Part shown: piece by piece, positions 8,560 to 16,967 of the stretch
Position numbering within the stretch: the first letter of the stretch is position 1
How the letters are laid out: every line of letters begins with the position of its first letter
Source: G965276765 sp965276825
GTDB lineage: Bacteria; Actinomycetota; Acidimicrobiia; Acidimicrobiales; Palsa-688
Assembly (NCBI GenBank): GCA_965276825.1
Contig: OZ255630.1
Coordinates: forward strand, 3,658,001-3,722,000
DNA: 64,000 nt
Reading direction: 5' to 3'
The notes under the pieces: generated by a model
Seen by the model: the letters and a program-made list of their open reading frames with translations, nothing else
The model's database searches: none
Told to the model about the DNA's origin: nothing
Made by a program: the position numbers and the translations under genes

Positions 8560-10062
8560 ATGACCACCACCGAGCAGACCCAGGGAGCCGCCGCCATGCC
8601 CGATCCTGACGCCAGCCCACCGGCCGCCGACCCGAGGCGGTGGAAGGCGCTCGCCGTCCTCGCCCTCGTGCAGTTCATGCTCGTGCTCGACGTCACCGTC
8701 GTGAACGTGGCCCTGCCCCACATCAAGGTCGACCTCGGGTTCTCGCGCAGCGGGCTGGCCTGGGTGGTCGACGGCTACGTGCTCATGGCCGGCGGGCTGC
8801 TGCTGCTCGGCGGACGACTGGCCGACCTGCTCGGGCGCAGGCGCCTGTTCCTGATCGGCGTCGGGCTGTTCGCCGCGGCGTCCGCGCTGAGCGGGGCGGC
8901 GGTCGACTCGGGGATGCTCGTGGTCAGCCGCTTCGCCCAGGGCGCGGCGGAGGCCATGGCCGCGCCGGCCGCGTTCGGTCTCGTCGCGCTGCTGTTCCCC
9001 GACGCCAGGGAGCGGGCCAAGGCGCTCGGGATCTTCGGGGGGATCGCCGGCCTCGGTGGCACCCTCGGGCCGATCATCTCGGGCGTGATCCTCGACAGCC
9101 TCGACTGGCGCTGGATCTTCTACATCAACATCCCGGTCGCGCTGGTCACCATGGTCGCCGTGCGCCACCTCGTGTCGGAGAGCCGGGCCACCACGGCGCG
9201 CGTGGGCCGTCCCGACGTGCTGGGCGCCGCCCTGGCCAGCGTCGGGCTGGTGAGCGCGGTCTTCGGGCTGATCCGGGCGGGGACCGATGCCTGGGGCTCA
9301 CCGATCGTCGTCGGGCCGATCGTGGGCGGGGTGGTGGTGCTCGGCCTGTTCGTGCTGCGTGAGCACCTGGCGGCCAACCCGCTGGTCCCGCTGCGGTTCT
9401 TCACCAACCGGACCCGGGTGACGGCCAACATCGTGACGCTGTGCTTCGCCAGCGTGTTCTTCACGGTCTTCTACCTGCTGACCCTGTTCCTCCAGCAGGT
9501 CGAGGGCTACTCGGCGCTGCGCACCGGCCTGTCGTACCTCCCCTTCGGCGTCGGGATCAGCGTCGGGATCGTGGCCGGGTCCAAGCTGGTGGTCCAGGTG
9601 GGGGTGAGGGCCCTGCTGGCGGTCGGCTTCGTGCTCGGTGCGCTCGGCGTCGGCCTGCTGTCGGGGCTGAGCGTCCACGGCTCGTACCTGACCGAGCTGC
9701 TGCCCGGCATGGTGTCGCTGGCGGTCGGGTCGGGCCTGTGCTTCACCGGGTTCTCCAACGCCTCGGTCCACCAGGTGTCGGCGGAGGACGCCAGCCTGGC
9801 GTCGGGCGTGCAGAACGCCGTGCAGCAGGTGGGCGGGGCCGTCGGCCTGGCCGTGCTGGCCACCCTGGCCCTGCGCCACGCCACCGCCGCGACGCACCAC
9901 GGTGTGGGGTCGGGCGCGGCCTCGACGTCGGGCACCGTGCTGGCCCTGCGGGTGTGCGTGGGGGTGATGGTGCTCGGGGCGCTCCTGGTCGCCGCCCTCT
10001 TCGAGCGGGGCGTGCGGGTCGTGGACCCGGTCGTGCTCGAGGGGGGTGCGGCGGTGGCCTGA
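8560..10062 (+). CDS. MFS drug-efflux transporter, DHA2 (EmrB/QacA-like)
   Basis: Membrane protein of 500 aa with about 14 hydrophobic segments, typical of the DHA2 family of proton-coupled multidrug exporters. The first helix contains the motif LVLDVTVVNVALPHIKVDLG, followed by the motif A-like GGRLADLLGRRRLF and a motif C-like GGIAGLGGTLGPIISGVILD. ATG at 8560 is chosen because earlier in-frame codons overlap the divergent regulator and are not membrane-like. The divergent WYL regulator probably controls its expression. The substrate is not predictable. Confidence 0.92.
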   Translation: MTTTEQTQGAAAMPDPDASPPAADPRRWKALAVLALVQFMLVLDVTVVNVALPHIKVDLGFSRSGLAWVVDGYVLMAGGLLLLGGRLADLLGRRRLFLIGVGLFAAASALSGAAVDSGMLVVSRFAQGAAEAMAAPAAFGLVALLFPDARERAKALGIFGGIAGLGGTLGPIISGVILDSLDWRWIFYINIPVALVTMVAVRHLVSESRATTARVGRPDVLGAALASVGLVSAVFGLIRAGTDAWGSPIVVGPIVGGVVVLGLFVLREHLAANPLVPLRFFTNRTRVTANIVTLCFASVFFTVFYLLTLFLQQVEGYSALRTGLSYLPFGVGISVGIVAGSKLVVQVGVRALLAVGFVLGALGVGLLSGLSVHGSYLTELLPGMVSLAVGSGLCFTGFSNASVHQVSAEDASLASGVQNAVQQVGGAVGLAVLATLALRHATAATHHGVGSGAASTSGTVLALRVCVGVMVLGALLVAALFERGVRVVDPVVLEGGAAVA

Positions 10063-10100
10063 GGCGCGTCGGAGAGGATCCTGGGGAAAGGGGGGCCGGC

Positions 10101-10126
10101 GCGCGCGTCGGTCCCTCTTTGCGCGC
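10101..10126. terminator. Possible shared hairpin terminator between convergent genes
   Basis: GCGCGC at 10101-10106 can pair with GCGCGC at 10121-10126 around a 14-base loop, in the 64-bp gap between the convergent MFS and oxidoreductase genes. There is no clear T-tract, so this is weak. Confidence 0.3.
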
Positions 10127-11128
10127 TCAGCCCGGCTGCCGCGGCGCGAGGATCCGATCGAGGGTGTCCATCACCGAGACCGTCTCGTCGAGGGGCATGA
10201 CCTGGCTCTCGGTCAGCCCGGCGGCCACGCAGCGGGCCGCCTCGTCGGCCTGGTGGCGCAGGCCCCGCCCCTCGTGGCCCTGCGCCCAGCGGTCGGTGCG
10301 TCCGTGGCGGTCGGTCAGGGTGAACGCGCTCGGCGCGTGCCACGGCGGGTCGATCTCGATGCGGGCCTCCGTGCCGACGATGGCCGCCCTGACCGGCGAA
10401 TCGGCCGACGAGGCGGCGGTGACCACCGCATGGGCGCCGGTCGGGTGGGTGAGCAGGGCCGAGACCAGCCCGTCGACGCCGGTGAAGGCGGGCTCGACGG
10501 CGGCGAGCACCCCGTCGGGCGGCCCGAGGATCATCGACGCGAACGAGACCGGGTAGACGCCGAGGTCGTGCAGGGCGCCCCCGCCGAGCTCGGGGGCGAA
10601 GAGCCGGGACTCCGGGTCACGGGGGAACCAGGCGCCGAAGTCGGCCATCACGGTCACCAGCTCGCCGAGGTCGCCGGCGGCGATCCGGCGTCGGATCTCG
10701 ACCACGTGGGGCAGGAAGCGGGTCCACATGGCCTCCATGGCAAACACGCCCGCCGCTCGCGCCGCGCCCGCCACGTCGCGGGCCTCGGCGCCGGTCATGG
10801 TGAAGGCCTTCTCCACCAGCACCGGCCGGCCGGCGGCGATGGCCGCCACGGCGTTGTCCCGGTGCATCGGGTGGGGCGTGGCCACGTAGACGGCGTCGAC
10901 GTCGGGGTCGGCGACCAGCGCGTCGTAGGAGCCGTGGGCCCGCGCCACGCCGTGGGCGGCCGCAAACCGCCCCGCCGACTCGACCGTGCGCGACCCGACG
11001 GCCACGACCGACCCCGAGGCGGTGAGCTGCAGGTCGTCGCAGAAGGCGGCGGCGATGCGGCCGGTGCCGATGATGCCCCATCTCAGCGGGGGGACCTCGC
11101 CGGTCCCGGGTGATGCCGGCGTGGTCAT
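10127..11128 (-). CDS. Gfo/Idh/MocA-family oxidoreductase
   Basis: NAD(P)-dependent sugar-type oxidoreductase (333 aa). The N-terminal Rossmann fold has WGIIGTGRIAAAF, followed by the family EKP-like motif (here VLVEKAFTMTG) and the C-terminal GGGALHDLGVYPVSFA block with the catalytic-region His. The substrate is probably a sugar or sugar derivative. ATG at 11128 overlaps the stop of the PIG-L gene (ATGA), making it the last gene of a three-gene coupled operon with a glycosyltransferase and a deacetylase. This suggests work on a glycoconjugate or modified sugar. Confidence 0.88.
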   Translation of the reverse strand: MTTPASPGTGEVPPLRWGIIGTGRIAAAFCDDLQLTASGSVVAVGSRTVESAGRFAAAHGVARAHGSYDALVADPDVDAVYVATPHPMHRDNAVAAIAAGRPVLVEKAFTMTGAEARDVAGAARAAGVFAMEAMWTRFLPHVVEIRRRIAAGDLGELVTVMADFGAWFPRDPESRLFAPELGGGALHDLGVYPVSFASMILGPPDGVLAAVEPAFTGVDGLVSALLTHPTGAHAVVTAASSADSPVRAAIVGTEARIEIDPPWHAPSAFTLTDRHGRTDRWAQGHEGRGLRHQADEAARCVAAGLTESQVMPLDETVSVMDTLDRILAPRQPG

Positions 11129-12054
11129 GGGTGCCTCCGTGGGTGCGCTTGCCGTGGGTGCGCTTGCCGTAGGGGCGCGGCGAGGGTGGCGAGGACGTCG
11201 GTGAGGGGAGGTCGGGACGGGCTGCGGCCCTGCTCGACGTACCACTCCCGGCCGAAGGCCAGCGAGAACAGCGGGCCAGGGAGGCGCAGGAAGCGGGCCA
11301 GGGTGCGCGCCGGCCCGTTGCCGGTGGCCTGGCTGGCGTGAGCGGCCATGGCGGCCCGCTTCGCCGCGAGGTGGGGCCGCACGTCGACGCGATGGGTGAT
11401 CCGCTCGGGGGCCGTGAAGGCGTGGTCGAAGCGCGCCCGGCGGAAGTCGGGGCCGAGACCGGCCCACGAGGGGGCGAGCAGGAGGGCCCGCTGGATGGCC
11501 CTGCGGTCGACCGTGGCCTCCAGGGCGACCGGTGTCCCGGCCAGCCGGGCGGCGAGCGTGCCGACGGCGTGGACCCGGCGGTGGTCGGGATGGCCGTAGC
11601 CGCCGGCGGGGTCGTAGAGGCAGACGGCGTCGGCCCGCTCGTCGTCGAGGATCCTCGCCAGGCGCTCGGCCGGCCCCTCCGGGGAGATCCGGGCGAAGGC
11701 GTCGGGGGCGTGGCTCGGCGCGTCGGCCATGCCCGAGTCGGCGTAGCCCAGGCCGGCCAGCGCAGCCACCCCGAGGGCGGTGGCGGAGGCGGCCAGCTCC
11801 CGGTTGCGGAGCTCGCCGAGGTCGCCGGTGGCGGTGACCGACGACGCTGCGAGGCCGGCCTCGCCGGCGGTGGCGGTGACCAGCACGACGCGGTGGCCGG
11901 CGGCGGCCAGACCGGCCATGGTTCCTGCGGTCAGGAGGGCCTCGTCGTCGGGGTGGGCGTGGAAGAACACGACGGTCCGCACCGTGTGGGCGTCGGTCGG
12001 CACCGTGTGGGTGTCGGTCGGCACCGTGTGGGTGTCGGTCGGCGATCCGCTCAC
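11125..12054 (-). CDS. PIG-L family N-deacetylase
   Basis: Zinc-dependent LmbE/PIG-L deacetylase acting on N-acetylglucosaminyl-type substrates. The metal-binding motif AHPDDEALLTAG and the second motif GYGHPDHRRVHAVG are present. GTG at 12054 is chosen because it overlaps the upstream stop (GTGA). This adds an N-terminal extension of three PTD[TA]HTV-like heptads encoded by a 21-bp direct repeat (about 11980-12042). An alternative GTG at 11982 would start right at the domain. The C-terminus has a second small repeat (RQAHP twice). The upstream glycosyltransferase plus deacetylase pairing recalls mycothiol assembly (MshA/MshB), but identity with those enzymes is not established. Confidence 0.85.
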   Translation of the reverse strand: MSGSPTDTHTVPTDTHTVPTDAHTVRTVVFFHAHPDDEALLTAGTMAGLAAAGHRVVLVTATAGEAGLAASSVTATGDLGELRNRELAASATALGVAALAGLGYADSGMADAPSHAPDAFARISPEGPAERLARILDDERADAVCLYDPAGGYGHPDHRRVHAVGTLAARLAGTPVALEATVDRRAIQRALLLAPSWAGLGPDFRRARFDHAFTAPERITHRVDVRPHLAAKRAAMAAHASQATGNGPARTLARFLRLPGPLFSLAFGREWYVEQGRSPSRPPLTDVLATLAAPLRQAHPRQAHPRRHP

Positions 12055-13223
12055 CGGGGCGCGGTCGTTCCCCGCACCGTCGGCCCACGGACCGTCAGCC
12101 CACGCACCGCCGCCGGCCGCGTGGCCAGCTCGGCCGCCTCGGCGTAGAGGTCGTCGCAGCGGTCGAGCACCGCCTCCCAGGTCACCGGCGGCGGGGTCTC
12201 GGTGTTGTGGCGTTGCAGGCGGCGCAGCTCGGCCGGCCGGGACGCCAGCCTGACGATGCCGTCGACCATCTCGTCGTCGTCGGCCGCGAGGAGGCCGTCG
12301 ACGTCGTGGCGGATGAAGTCCCCGACCCCCGAGTCGCGGTAGGCCACCACGGGAAGGCCCGCCGAGCGCGCCTCGAGGGCGGCGATGCCGAACGACTCCA
12401 GGGTGGCGGCGGCCACGTACAGGTCCACGTCCCGGTAGAGCGAGCGGATCTCGGCGTGCTCGGCCTCGCCGTGGAGGCGCACCCAGTCGCCCATCCGGTG
12501 ACGGCCGACGGCGTGCTCCACCCGGGCCCGGAGTGGGCCGTCGCCGATGACGAGCGCTTCGAGCCGGATGTCGGAGGGGATCCTCGCCCTGGCCTGGCGG
12601 AGCATGCGCAGCAGGTGCAACGGTCGCTTGCGCGGCGCCAGCCGACCGACGGTGGCGACCACCACCCGCTTCGGGTCGCGGGGGAGGGCCTCGACGCGCC
12701 ACGAGGGGGCGTCGACCCCGTTGGGGACCACGGACACCCGCGAGCCCGCGCCGACGATGCGGCGGACCTGCTCGGCGGCCACGTCGCTGACCGCGGACCA
12801 GGCGAGCGGCCATTGGCCCCAGCCGGTGAGCACGTCGGCGGTGCGGAACAGGGGAGTGGCATAGGCCCACAGCGAGTGGACCGTGACCGCCACCGGCATC
12901 CCCGCCCTCGCCAGGGAGAAGGCCGAGACGTAGCTGAGCGGCGAGAACGCCGACGCGTGCAGGTGGACCACGTCGGCGCGGGTCCCGAGCACCTCGTCGC
13001 GCCCACGCTGGCTCCACGCATAGCGGATGGTGCCCGTCGTGGCGCGTCGGCTGCTCGGTTCGACCACCCGGATCCCGTCGTGGTCGCGGCCGGCGCCGAC
13101 GGTCGAGGTGACGACCTGCACGTCGTCACCGCGCCGGTGCTGGCGGGCCGCCAGGTCGTGGACCTGGCGCTCGATGCCACCCGTGCGGGGCAAATAGCAG
13201 TCGCTGACGTGGACGATCCTCAC
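12051..13223 (-). CDS. Glycosyltransferase family 4
   Basis: GT-B fold glycosyltransferase (about 390 aa), transferring a nucleotide-activated sugar to an unknown acceptor in the cytoplasm. The N-terminal acceptor domain starts VRIVHVSDCYLPRTGGIE. The donor domain has TVGRLAPRKRPLHLL and the E-x7-E type motif in ESFGIAALEARSAGLPVVAY. GTG 13223 is preferred; GTG 13232 or a longer start is possible, and no strong ribosome-binding site helps. It is the first gene of the coupled trio with PIG-L deacetylase and Gfo/Idh oxidoreductase. Confidence 0.88.
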   Translation of the reverse strand: MRIVHVSDCYLPRTGGIERQVHDLAARQHRRGDDVQVVTSTVGAGRDHDGIRVVEPSSRRATTGTIRYAWSQRGRDEVLGTRADVVHLHASAFSPLSYVSAFSLARAGMPVAVTVHSLWAYATPLFRTADVLTGWGQWPLAWSAVSDVAAEQVRRIVGAGSRVSVVPNGVDAPSWRVEALPRDPKRVVVATVGRLAPRKRPLHLLRMLRQARARIPSDIRLEALVIGDGPLRARVEHAVGRHRMGDWVRLHGEAEHAEIRSLYRDVDLYVAAATLESFGIAALEARSAGLPVVAYRDSGVGDFIRHDVDGLLAADDDEMVDGIVRLASRPAELRRLQRHNTETPPPVTWEAVLDRCDDLYAEAAELATRPAAVRGLTVRGPTVRGTTAPR

Positions 13224-13405
13224 GGTGTCCACCGGCGGTGGCCGGTGGGGTCGACGACCCCCCCCACCGCCCGCAGGACACCACCACACGTTCGCACCGT
13301 GGGCGAGACACTAGTTGCGGACCCCGGCACAGCCCCGGCCACGCCGCTACCGTCGCGATCGGCCCTCGGAGGGCCCGCGGTCGGGACGGTGGAGGCCACC
13401 AGACG

Positions 13406-14275
13406 TTGCAGCACAACGAATTGCTCGTCATCGTCCTCAGCCTCGCGGCGGCGTTCGCCTTCGCGGCGTCGAGCTCGCTCAAGCACGTCAGCGCAGGGGA
13501 CGCGCCCGACGCGCAGACGCTGGCGCCGAGCAAGCTGCGGACCTTTGCCGTCGCCACCCTCTCGCACCGGCTGTGGCTGGGCGGCGTCGCCTTCGACGTC
13601 GCCGGCCTGGGCCTGCAGCTCGTCGCGCTGCATCTCGGGGCCCTGGCCGTGGTCCAGCCCCTGCTCATCACCGGTCTGCTCTTCGCCCTGGTGTTCCGCC
13701 ACTACTTCTCCAACTACCACGTCACCCGCCGCCAGGCCGGGTGGGCGGTGGGCCTCACCGTCGCCCTGGCCGGGTTCCTCCTGCTCGCCGGGACGGGCGC
13801 CGTCGCCAAGCACGAGACGGCCGACCGCCTCCCCGCGCTCGTCGCCGGAGTCCTCGGCGCGGTGCTCGCCGGCGTCTGCATCGAGCTCGGCCGGCGGCAG
13901 CGCTCCGAGGGTCGCTCGGCCGCGCTGCTCGGCATCGCCGTCGGCGTGATCTACGCGGCCACTGCCGCCCTGCTCAAGGCCCTCACCGACATCGCCACCC
14001 TGCACCCCCTCCACCTGCTGATCAGCTGGCAGCTGTACGTGGTCGTCCTTCTCGGTGCCGGCGGGTTGCTGCTCAACCAGGTGGCCTTCCAGGCCGGTCC
14101 CATCACCTCCAGCCTGCCGGCCACCGCGACGGTCGATCCGCTGCTCAGCATCGTCATCGGCGTGCTCGTCTACGACGAGCACATCCGGCGTGTCGGTGGG
14201 GGTCTGGTGCTCGTCGCACTGCTGCTGCTGCTGGCCATCGCGGTGTTCCAGCTGGCCAGGACGTCCGCGGACTGA
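13406..14275 (+). CDS. DMT-superfamily transporter
   Basis: Hydrophobic protein of 289 aa with about ten transmembrane segments and two EamA-like halves, first half from NELLVIVLSLAAAFAFAASS and second from AALLGIAVGVIYAATAALL. The ending TATVDPLLSIVIGVLVYDE is typical of the family. It probably exports or imports a small metabolite; substrate unknown. TTG at 13406 is chosen because GGAGG at 13391-13395 precedes it and the hydrophobic region begins right after. A longer frame from 13238 adds a low-complexity non-membrane stretch. Confidence 0.85.
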   Translation: MQHNELLVIVLSLAAAFAFAASSSLKHVSAGDAPDAQTLAPSKLRTFAVATLSHRLWLGGVAFDVAGLGLQLVALHLGALAVVQPLLITGLLFALVFRHYFSNYHVTRRQAGWAVGLTVALAGFLLLAGTGAVAKHETADRLPALVAGVLGAVLAGVCIELGRRQRSEGRSAALLGIAVGVIYAATAALLKALTDIATLHPLHLLISWQLYVVVLLGAGGLLLNQVAFQAGPITSSLPATATVDPLLSIVIGVLVYDEHIRRVGGGLVLVALLLLLAIAVFQLARTSAD

Positions 14276-14588
14276 GCCCCGGCGCGCCCTGCTTCGCGCA
14301 CGTGCCGACCGGCGGCAGAGGCCCGGCCCGGTTGCGCTGGCGCAGTATCGGTCGCTCGACGCGCCCGCTCTCTGGGTTTCGAGGTCGATCGGCCGGTGCC
14401 ACTGGTTCCGAGGTCGATCGGACGCGCTCCTTGCTGTCGATCGACCTCAGTCGCGAGGGTCAGGCCGAGCGGCGTGTCGATCCGATCGGGCGCCGACGTG
14501 CCCCTGCTACCTTGACGGGGTCCGACGACCACGTCTGCCATTGGCGTCCCTCACACCGAGTGGCGCACAGCGGTGGCCTCACGGGCAG
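14276..14588. other. Gene-free stretch upstream of tRNA-Thr
   Basis: No gene is supported here. The stretch contains three copies of an 11-12 bp motif (14381-14448) and presumably the tRNA promoter. Confidence 0.5.
14381..14448. repeat. Three copies of GAGGTCGATCG, two direct and one inverted
   Basis: GAGGTCGATCGG occurs at 14381-14392 and 14410-14421. The inverse CGATCGACCTC ends at 14448. Spacing is about 29 and 27 bases, close to three helical turns, which could suit binding of a dimeric protein on one face. It lies on the chromosomal side of the tRNA. Confidence 0.6.
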
Positions 14589-14661
14589 GCCCGAGTAGCT
14601 CAGACGGCAGAGCAACGCACTCGTAATGCGTAGGTCAGGAGTTCGATTCTCCTCTCGGGCT
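14589..14661 (+). tRNA. tRNA-Thr (anticodon CGT)
   Basis: It folds as a standard 73-base cloverleaf: acceptor GCCCGAG pairs with CTCGGGC, D-arm GCTC/GAGC, anticodon stem ACGCA/TGCGT with loop CTCGTAA giving anticodon CGT (Thr), variable loop AGGTC, T-arm AGGAG-TTCGATT-CTCCT, and discriminator T. CCA is not encoded. A tyrosine integrase gene begins 88 bases downstream, so the 3' end of this tRNA is the likely attachment site of the adjacent element. Confidence 0.97.
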
Positions 14662-14749
14662 CCGCGAAAGAGCAGTTCAGAGAAGGTGCGGCCAAAAAGC
14701 TCCACCGCTTCGTCGGGCTCGTGTCTAGTACCTCTCCCAGGAGGCGGCG

Positions 14750-15879
14750 ATGCGGGGAACGAAGGTGGAGGCCAGACCGGGCGTGTGGCATCTACGGGTC
14801 TACGACCGCAGGACCGAGGGCCAGGTCCGCCGTACGGTCGTAGGGAGCGCCCGGCAGGCCGACACGGCGATGGCCAAGCTGGTCACCGAGGTGGAGGCCG
14901 GCCAGGTCGTCGCCGGCAGCGTGGCGCTGACCGTGGTGGAGTTCCTCGAACGCTGGCTCGACCACGTCCGCCCCACCCGGCAGCCGGGCACGGTCCGCTC
15001 CTACGACCTCCGCACCCGGCGGCTGAAGGCGGAGATCGGCAAGATCAAGCTGTCCAAGTTGACGACCCAACGCGTCGACCGGCTCTACGCCGACCTGCTG
15101 GCCGGCGGGATGTCGGCGGCGACGGTCCACATGCACCACGCGGTGTTGTCGACCGCGCTGCACCAGGCGGTGAAGTGGGAGCTGGTGGCCAAGTCGGCGA
15201 CCGACAACGCCAGCCCACCGCGCGCAGCGCGCTTCCGGGTGGAGCCCCCGCCGGTCGAGACGGTCCGGGCGCTGGTGGCCCGCGCCGACGAGACCAACCC
15301 GGTGCTCGGGGCGGCCATCATGCTGGCGCGATCACCGGTTGCCGGCGCGGCGAGCTGTGCGGCCTGCGCTGGTCCGACCTCCACCCGGCTCGCCAGGTGA
15401 TCCTGGTGCAGCGTGCGATCAAGGGCTCCGCCGACGGGTCCGGGGTCGTGGTCGGGCCGACCAAGACCCATCAGGACCGACGCGTCAGCCTGGACGCAGC
15501 GACCCTCGCCGTGCTCGACGCCCACCGCCGCAGAGCGGAGGGGTGGGCGCGCGACGCCGATGTCGCCATCGCCGCCGACGGCTACATCCTCACCACCGAC
15601 CCGACGGGGCGGATCCCGACGGACCCGGACACGATCACGCAGGCGTTCGGCCGCCTGGCCGCTCGGATCGGCGTGCACTGTCGGTTCCACGACCTCCGGC
15701 ACTTCACCGCCACCCAGCTGATCGGCGCCGGCCAGGACCCGGCCGTGGTTGCCGGCCGGCTCGGCCATCTCGACGCCACTACCACCCTGCGAATCTACAC
15801 CCACGCGCTGGCGGAACGCGACCGCGCCGCCGCGGAGGTGATGGGTGCGCTGATGGCCTCACCGACCGGACCGGCCTGA
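14750..15879 (+). pseudogene. Tyrosine recombinase (phage/ICE integrase), frameshifted
   Basis: Site-specific integrase of the Arg-His-Arg-Tyr type, about 376 aa if intact. The first frame (from ATG 14750, with AGGAGG five bases before it) gives an arm-binding and core-binding domain through NPVLGAAIML. The catalytic half continues in another frame with ITGCRRGELCGLRWSDL (first Arg), HDLRHFTATQLIGAG (His and Arg) and LGHLDATTTLRIYTHAL (His, Tyr). One base is missing near 15325-15330: CTGGCGCGATC is found where CTGGCGGCGATC would restore the frame. Its position right after tRNA-Thr marks the end of an integrated element. A sequencing error cannot be excluded. Confidence 0.88.
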
Positions 15880-16080
15880 GCCTGCCTCGTCGGCCCCAGC
15901 GGCGGTGGTCGCGGCCACGAACGCCGGCCAGTTGATCCGGATGAGCCGGCCGATGCGGAACAGGCCGGGGATCTCGCGGCGCACGGCGCGGTAGCCGCTG
16001 TCGAGCGAGCAGCCCAGTCGCCGGCACCACTCGGGCACGGAGATGAACTCGACATCGGTGGCGACGGGGGCGGTGTCCAT
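15859..16080 (-). CDS. Excisionase-like helix-turn-helix protein
   Basis: Small MerR/excisionase-type HTH protein (73 aa): FISVPEWCRRLGCSLDSGYRAV is split over helix and turn, followed by IPGLFRIGRLIRINWPAF, the usual wing of DNA-binding excisionase-family proteins. ATG at 16080 is chosen because AGGAGG lies eight bases upstream; longer starts at 16107 and 16137 lack such a site. It lies beside the integrase, its 3' end overlapping the integrase end by 21 bases in convergent orientation. It would guide excision of the element together with an intact integrase. Confidence 0.75.
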   Translation of the reverse strand: MDTAPVATDVEFISVPEWCRRLGCSLDSGYRAVRREIPGLFRIGRLIRINWPAFVAATTAAGADEAGSGRSGR

Positions 16081-16784
16081 GGCGGTGTCCTCCTGCGAGG
16101 CGGTCATCGGGGGGCGGGCGGTTGCGGTCAGGTCCATGGGGGGATTCCGACGTAGGCGGGGTGGGTGCCGTTGAGCCAGAGGGCGGTGCCGGGGTGGTGT
16201 TGGCGATGGTGTCGACGGGGAGCCGGGGCCGCCGGTGGGGGCTGGTCGATGTAGAAGTGCGGGGGAGGAGGTGGTGGCTGCGGTTTCGGCTGGTGACGGG
16301 GACGTCGGTGTCGCCGGCGAGGGCGGAGACCTGTTTCAGGGTGGTGAGGTCGGCGATGCCGGGGAGGAGGAACCCCGACGCGCAAGTCCAATCCGGGTCC
16401 AATCCAAGAAAAATCTCGATTGGACCCGGACCCTCATATCCCCAGTTCAGACCCGAATTGGAACCAGAACCCAACCTGGAATCCAACCTGGCCGGCCGTC
16501 GACTCTTGCCGTGGAAGATGATGACGAAGCGGTCAGGTCGAGATCCCGCGCCCAGCACCCCCCGGTCCTCGCCCAGGGCCGAACCGACCACCCGGCGCGC
16601 CCGCCCGGGCGACCATCATCGCGCCGGAGACACCTCGACCCGAGGGCAACCCGAAGTGAACGCAGCGAACGGAGAGGCGCCAGCAACACCCCCCGCAGCC
16701 CACCCCCGGGGCAGCCGGGCGGGTACTTCCCATCGACGCGAGAAGGACGCCGTCGCGAAGTCGGTGACGCGTAGGATCTGTGAC
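16081..16784. other. Element interior without a supported gene
   Basis: About 700 bases in which several frames are open but none shows a recognisable protein. Notable are a less GC-rich stretch at 16390-16500, a perfect 13-bp inverted repeat (16392-16430) and a short direct repeat CCAACCTGG near 16470-16490. It may hold a replication or transfer origin, or a dead gene. Confidence 0.5.
16392..16430. repeat. Perfect 13-bp inverted repeat with 13-base loop
   Basis: TCCGGGTCCAATC (16392-16404) pairs exactly with GATTGGACCCGGA (16418-16430) around an A-rich loop (CAAGAAAAATCTC). It lies inside the element, near int and xis, in locally lower-GC DNA. It could be an origin, a protein-binding site or an attenuator-like hairpin. 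Confidence 0.75.
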
Positions 16785-16967
16785 GTGGATGACGCAGTGA
16801 TGTCCAATGAGGACCGGGCGGAGCGCGCCCGATCGGGGCGCGGCTCGCTGGCCTATCTGGCCAAGGGCCAGCCGAGCGTGGTGGACGAGCTGCTCGCGGA
16901 GCGCCGGGCCGAGGCCGGCCGCAACGAGGACGCCGGTCGGCGGGCGTCGCGCCCGGCACCGCGCTAG
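16785..16967 (+). CDS. Putative antitoxin of a VapBC-like pair
   Basis: Short charged protein (60 aa from GTG 16785, 55 aa from ATG 16800) placed directly before a PIN-domain gene with no gap. It has no domain I can name. The Arg/Glu-rich composition (SNEDRAERARSGRG, LLAERRAEAG) suits a small partly disordered antitoxin. GTG 16785 is preferred because AGGA lies nine bases upstream. Function is inferred from position only. Confidence 0.6.
   Translation: MDDAVMSNEDRAERARSGRGSLAYLAKGQPSVVDELLAERRAEAGRNEDAGRRASRPAPR

Noticed and set aside
14641..14661. Second att site (duplicate of the tRNA 3' end) inside the window
   Set aside because: On reading through the accessory region I did not find a convincing copy; a systematic search was not possible.
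16122..16967. 281-codon + strand gene covering the small antitoxin
   Set aside because: The upstream part is low-complexity, crosses the hairpin and has no recognisable domain; only the last 55-60 codons before the PIN gene are supported by a ribosome-binding site and position.
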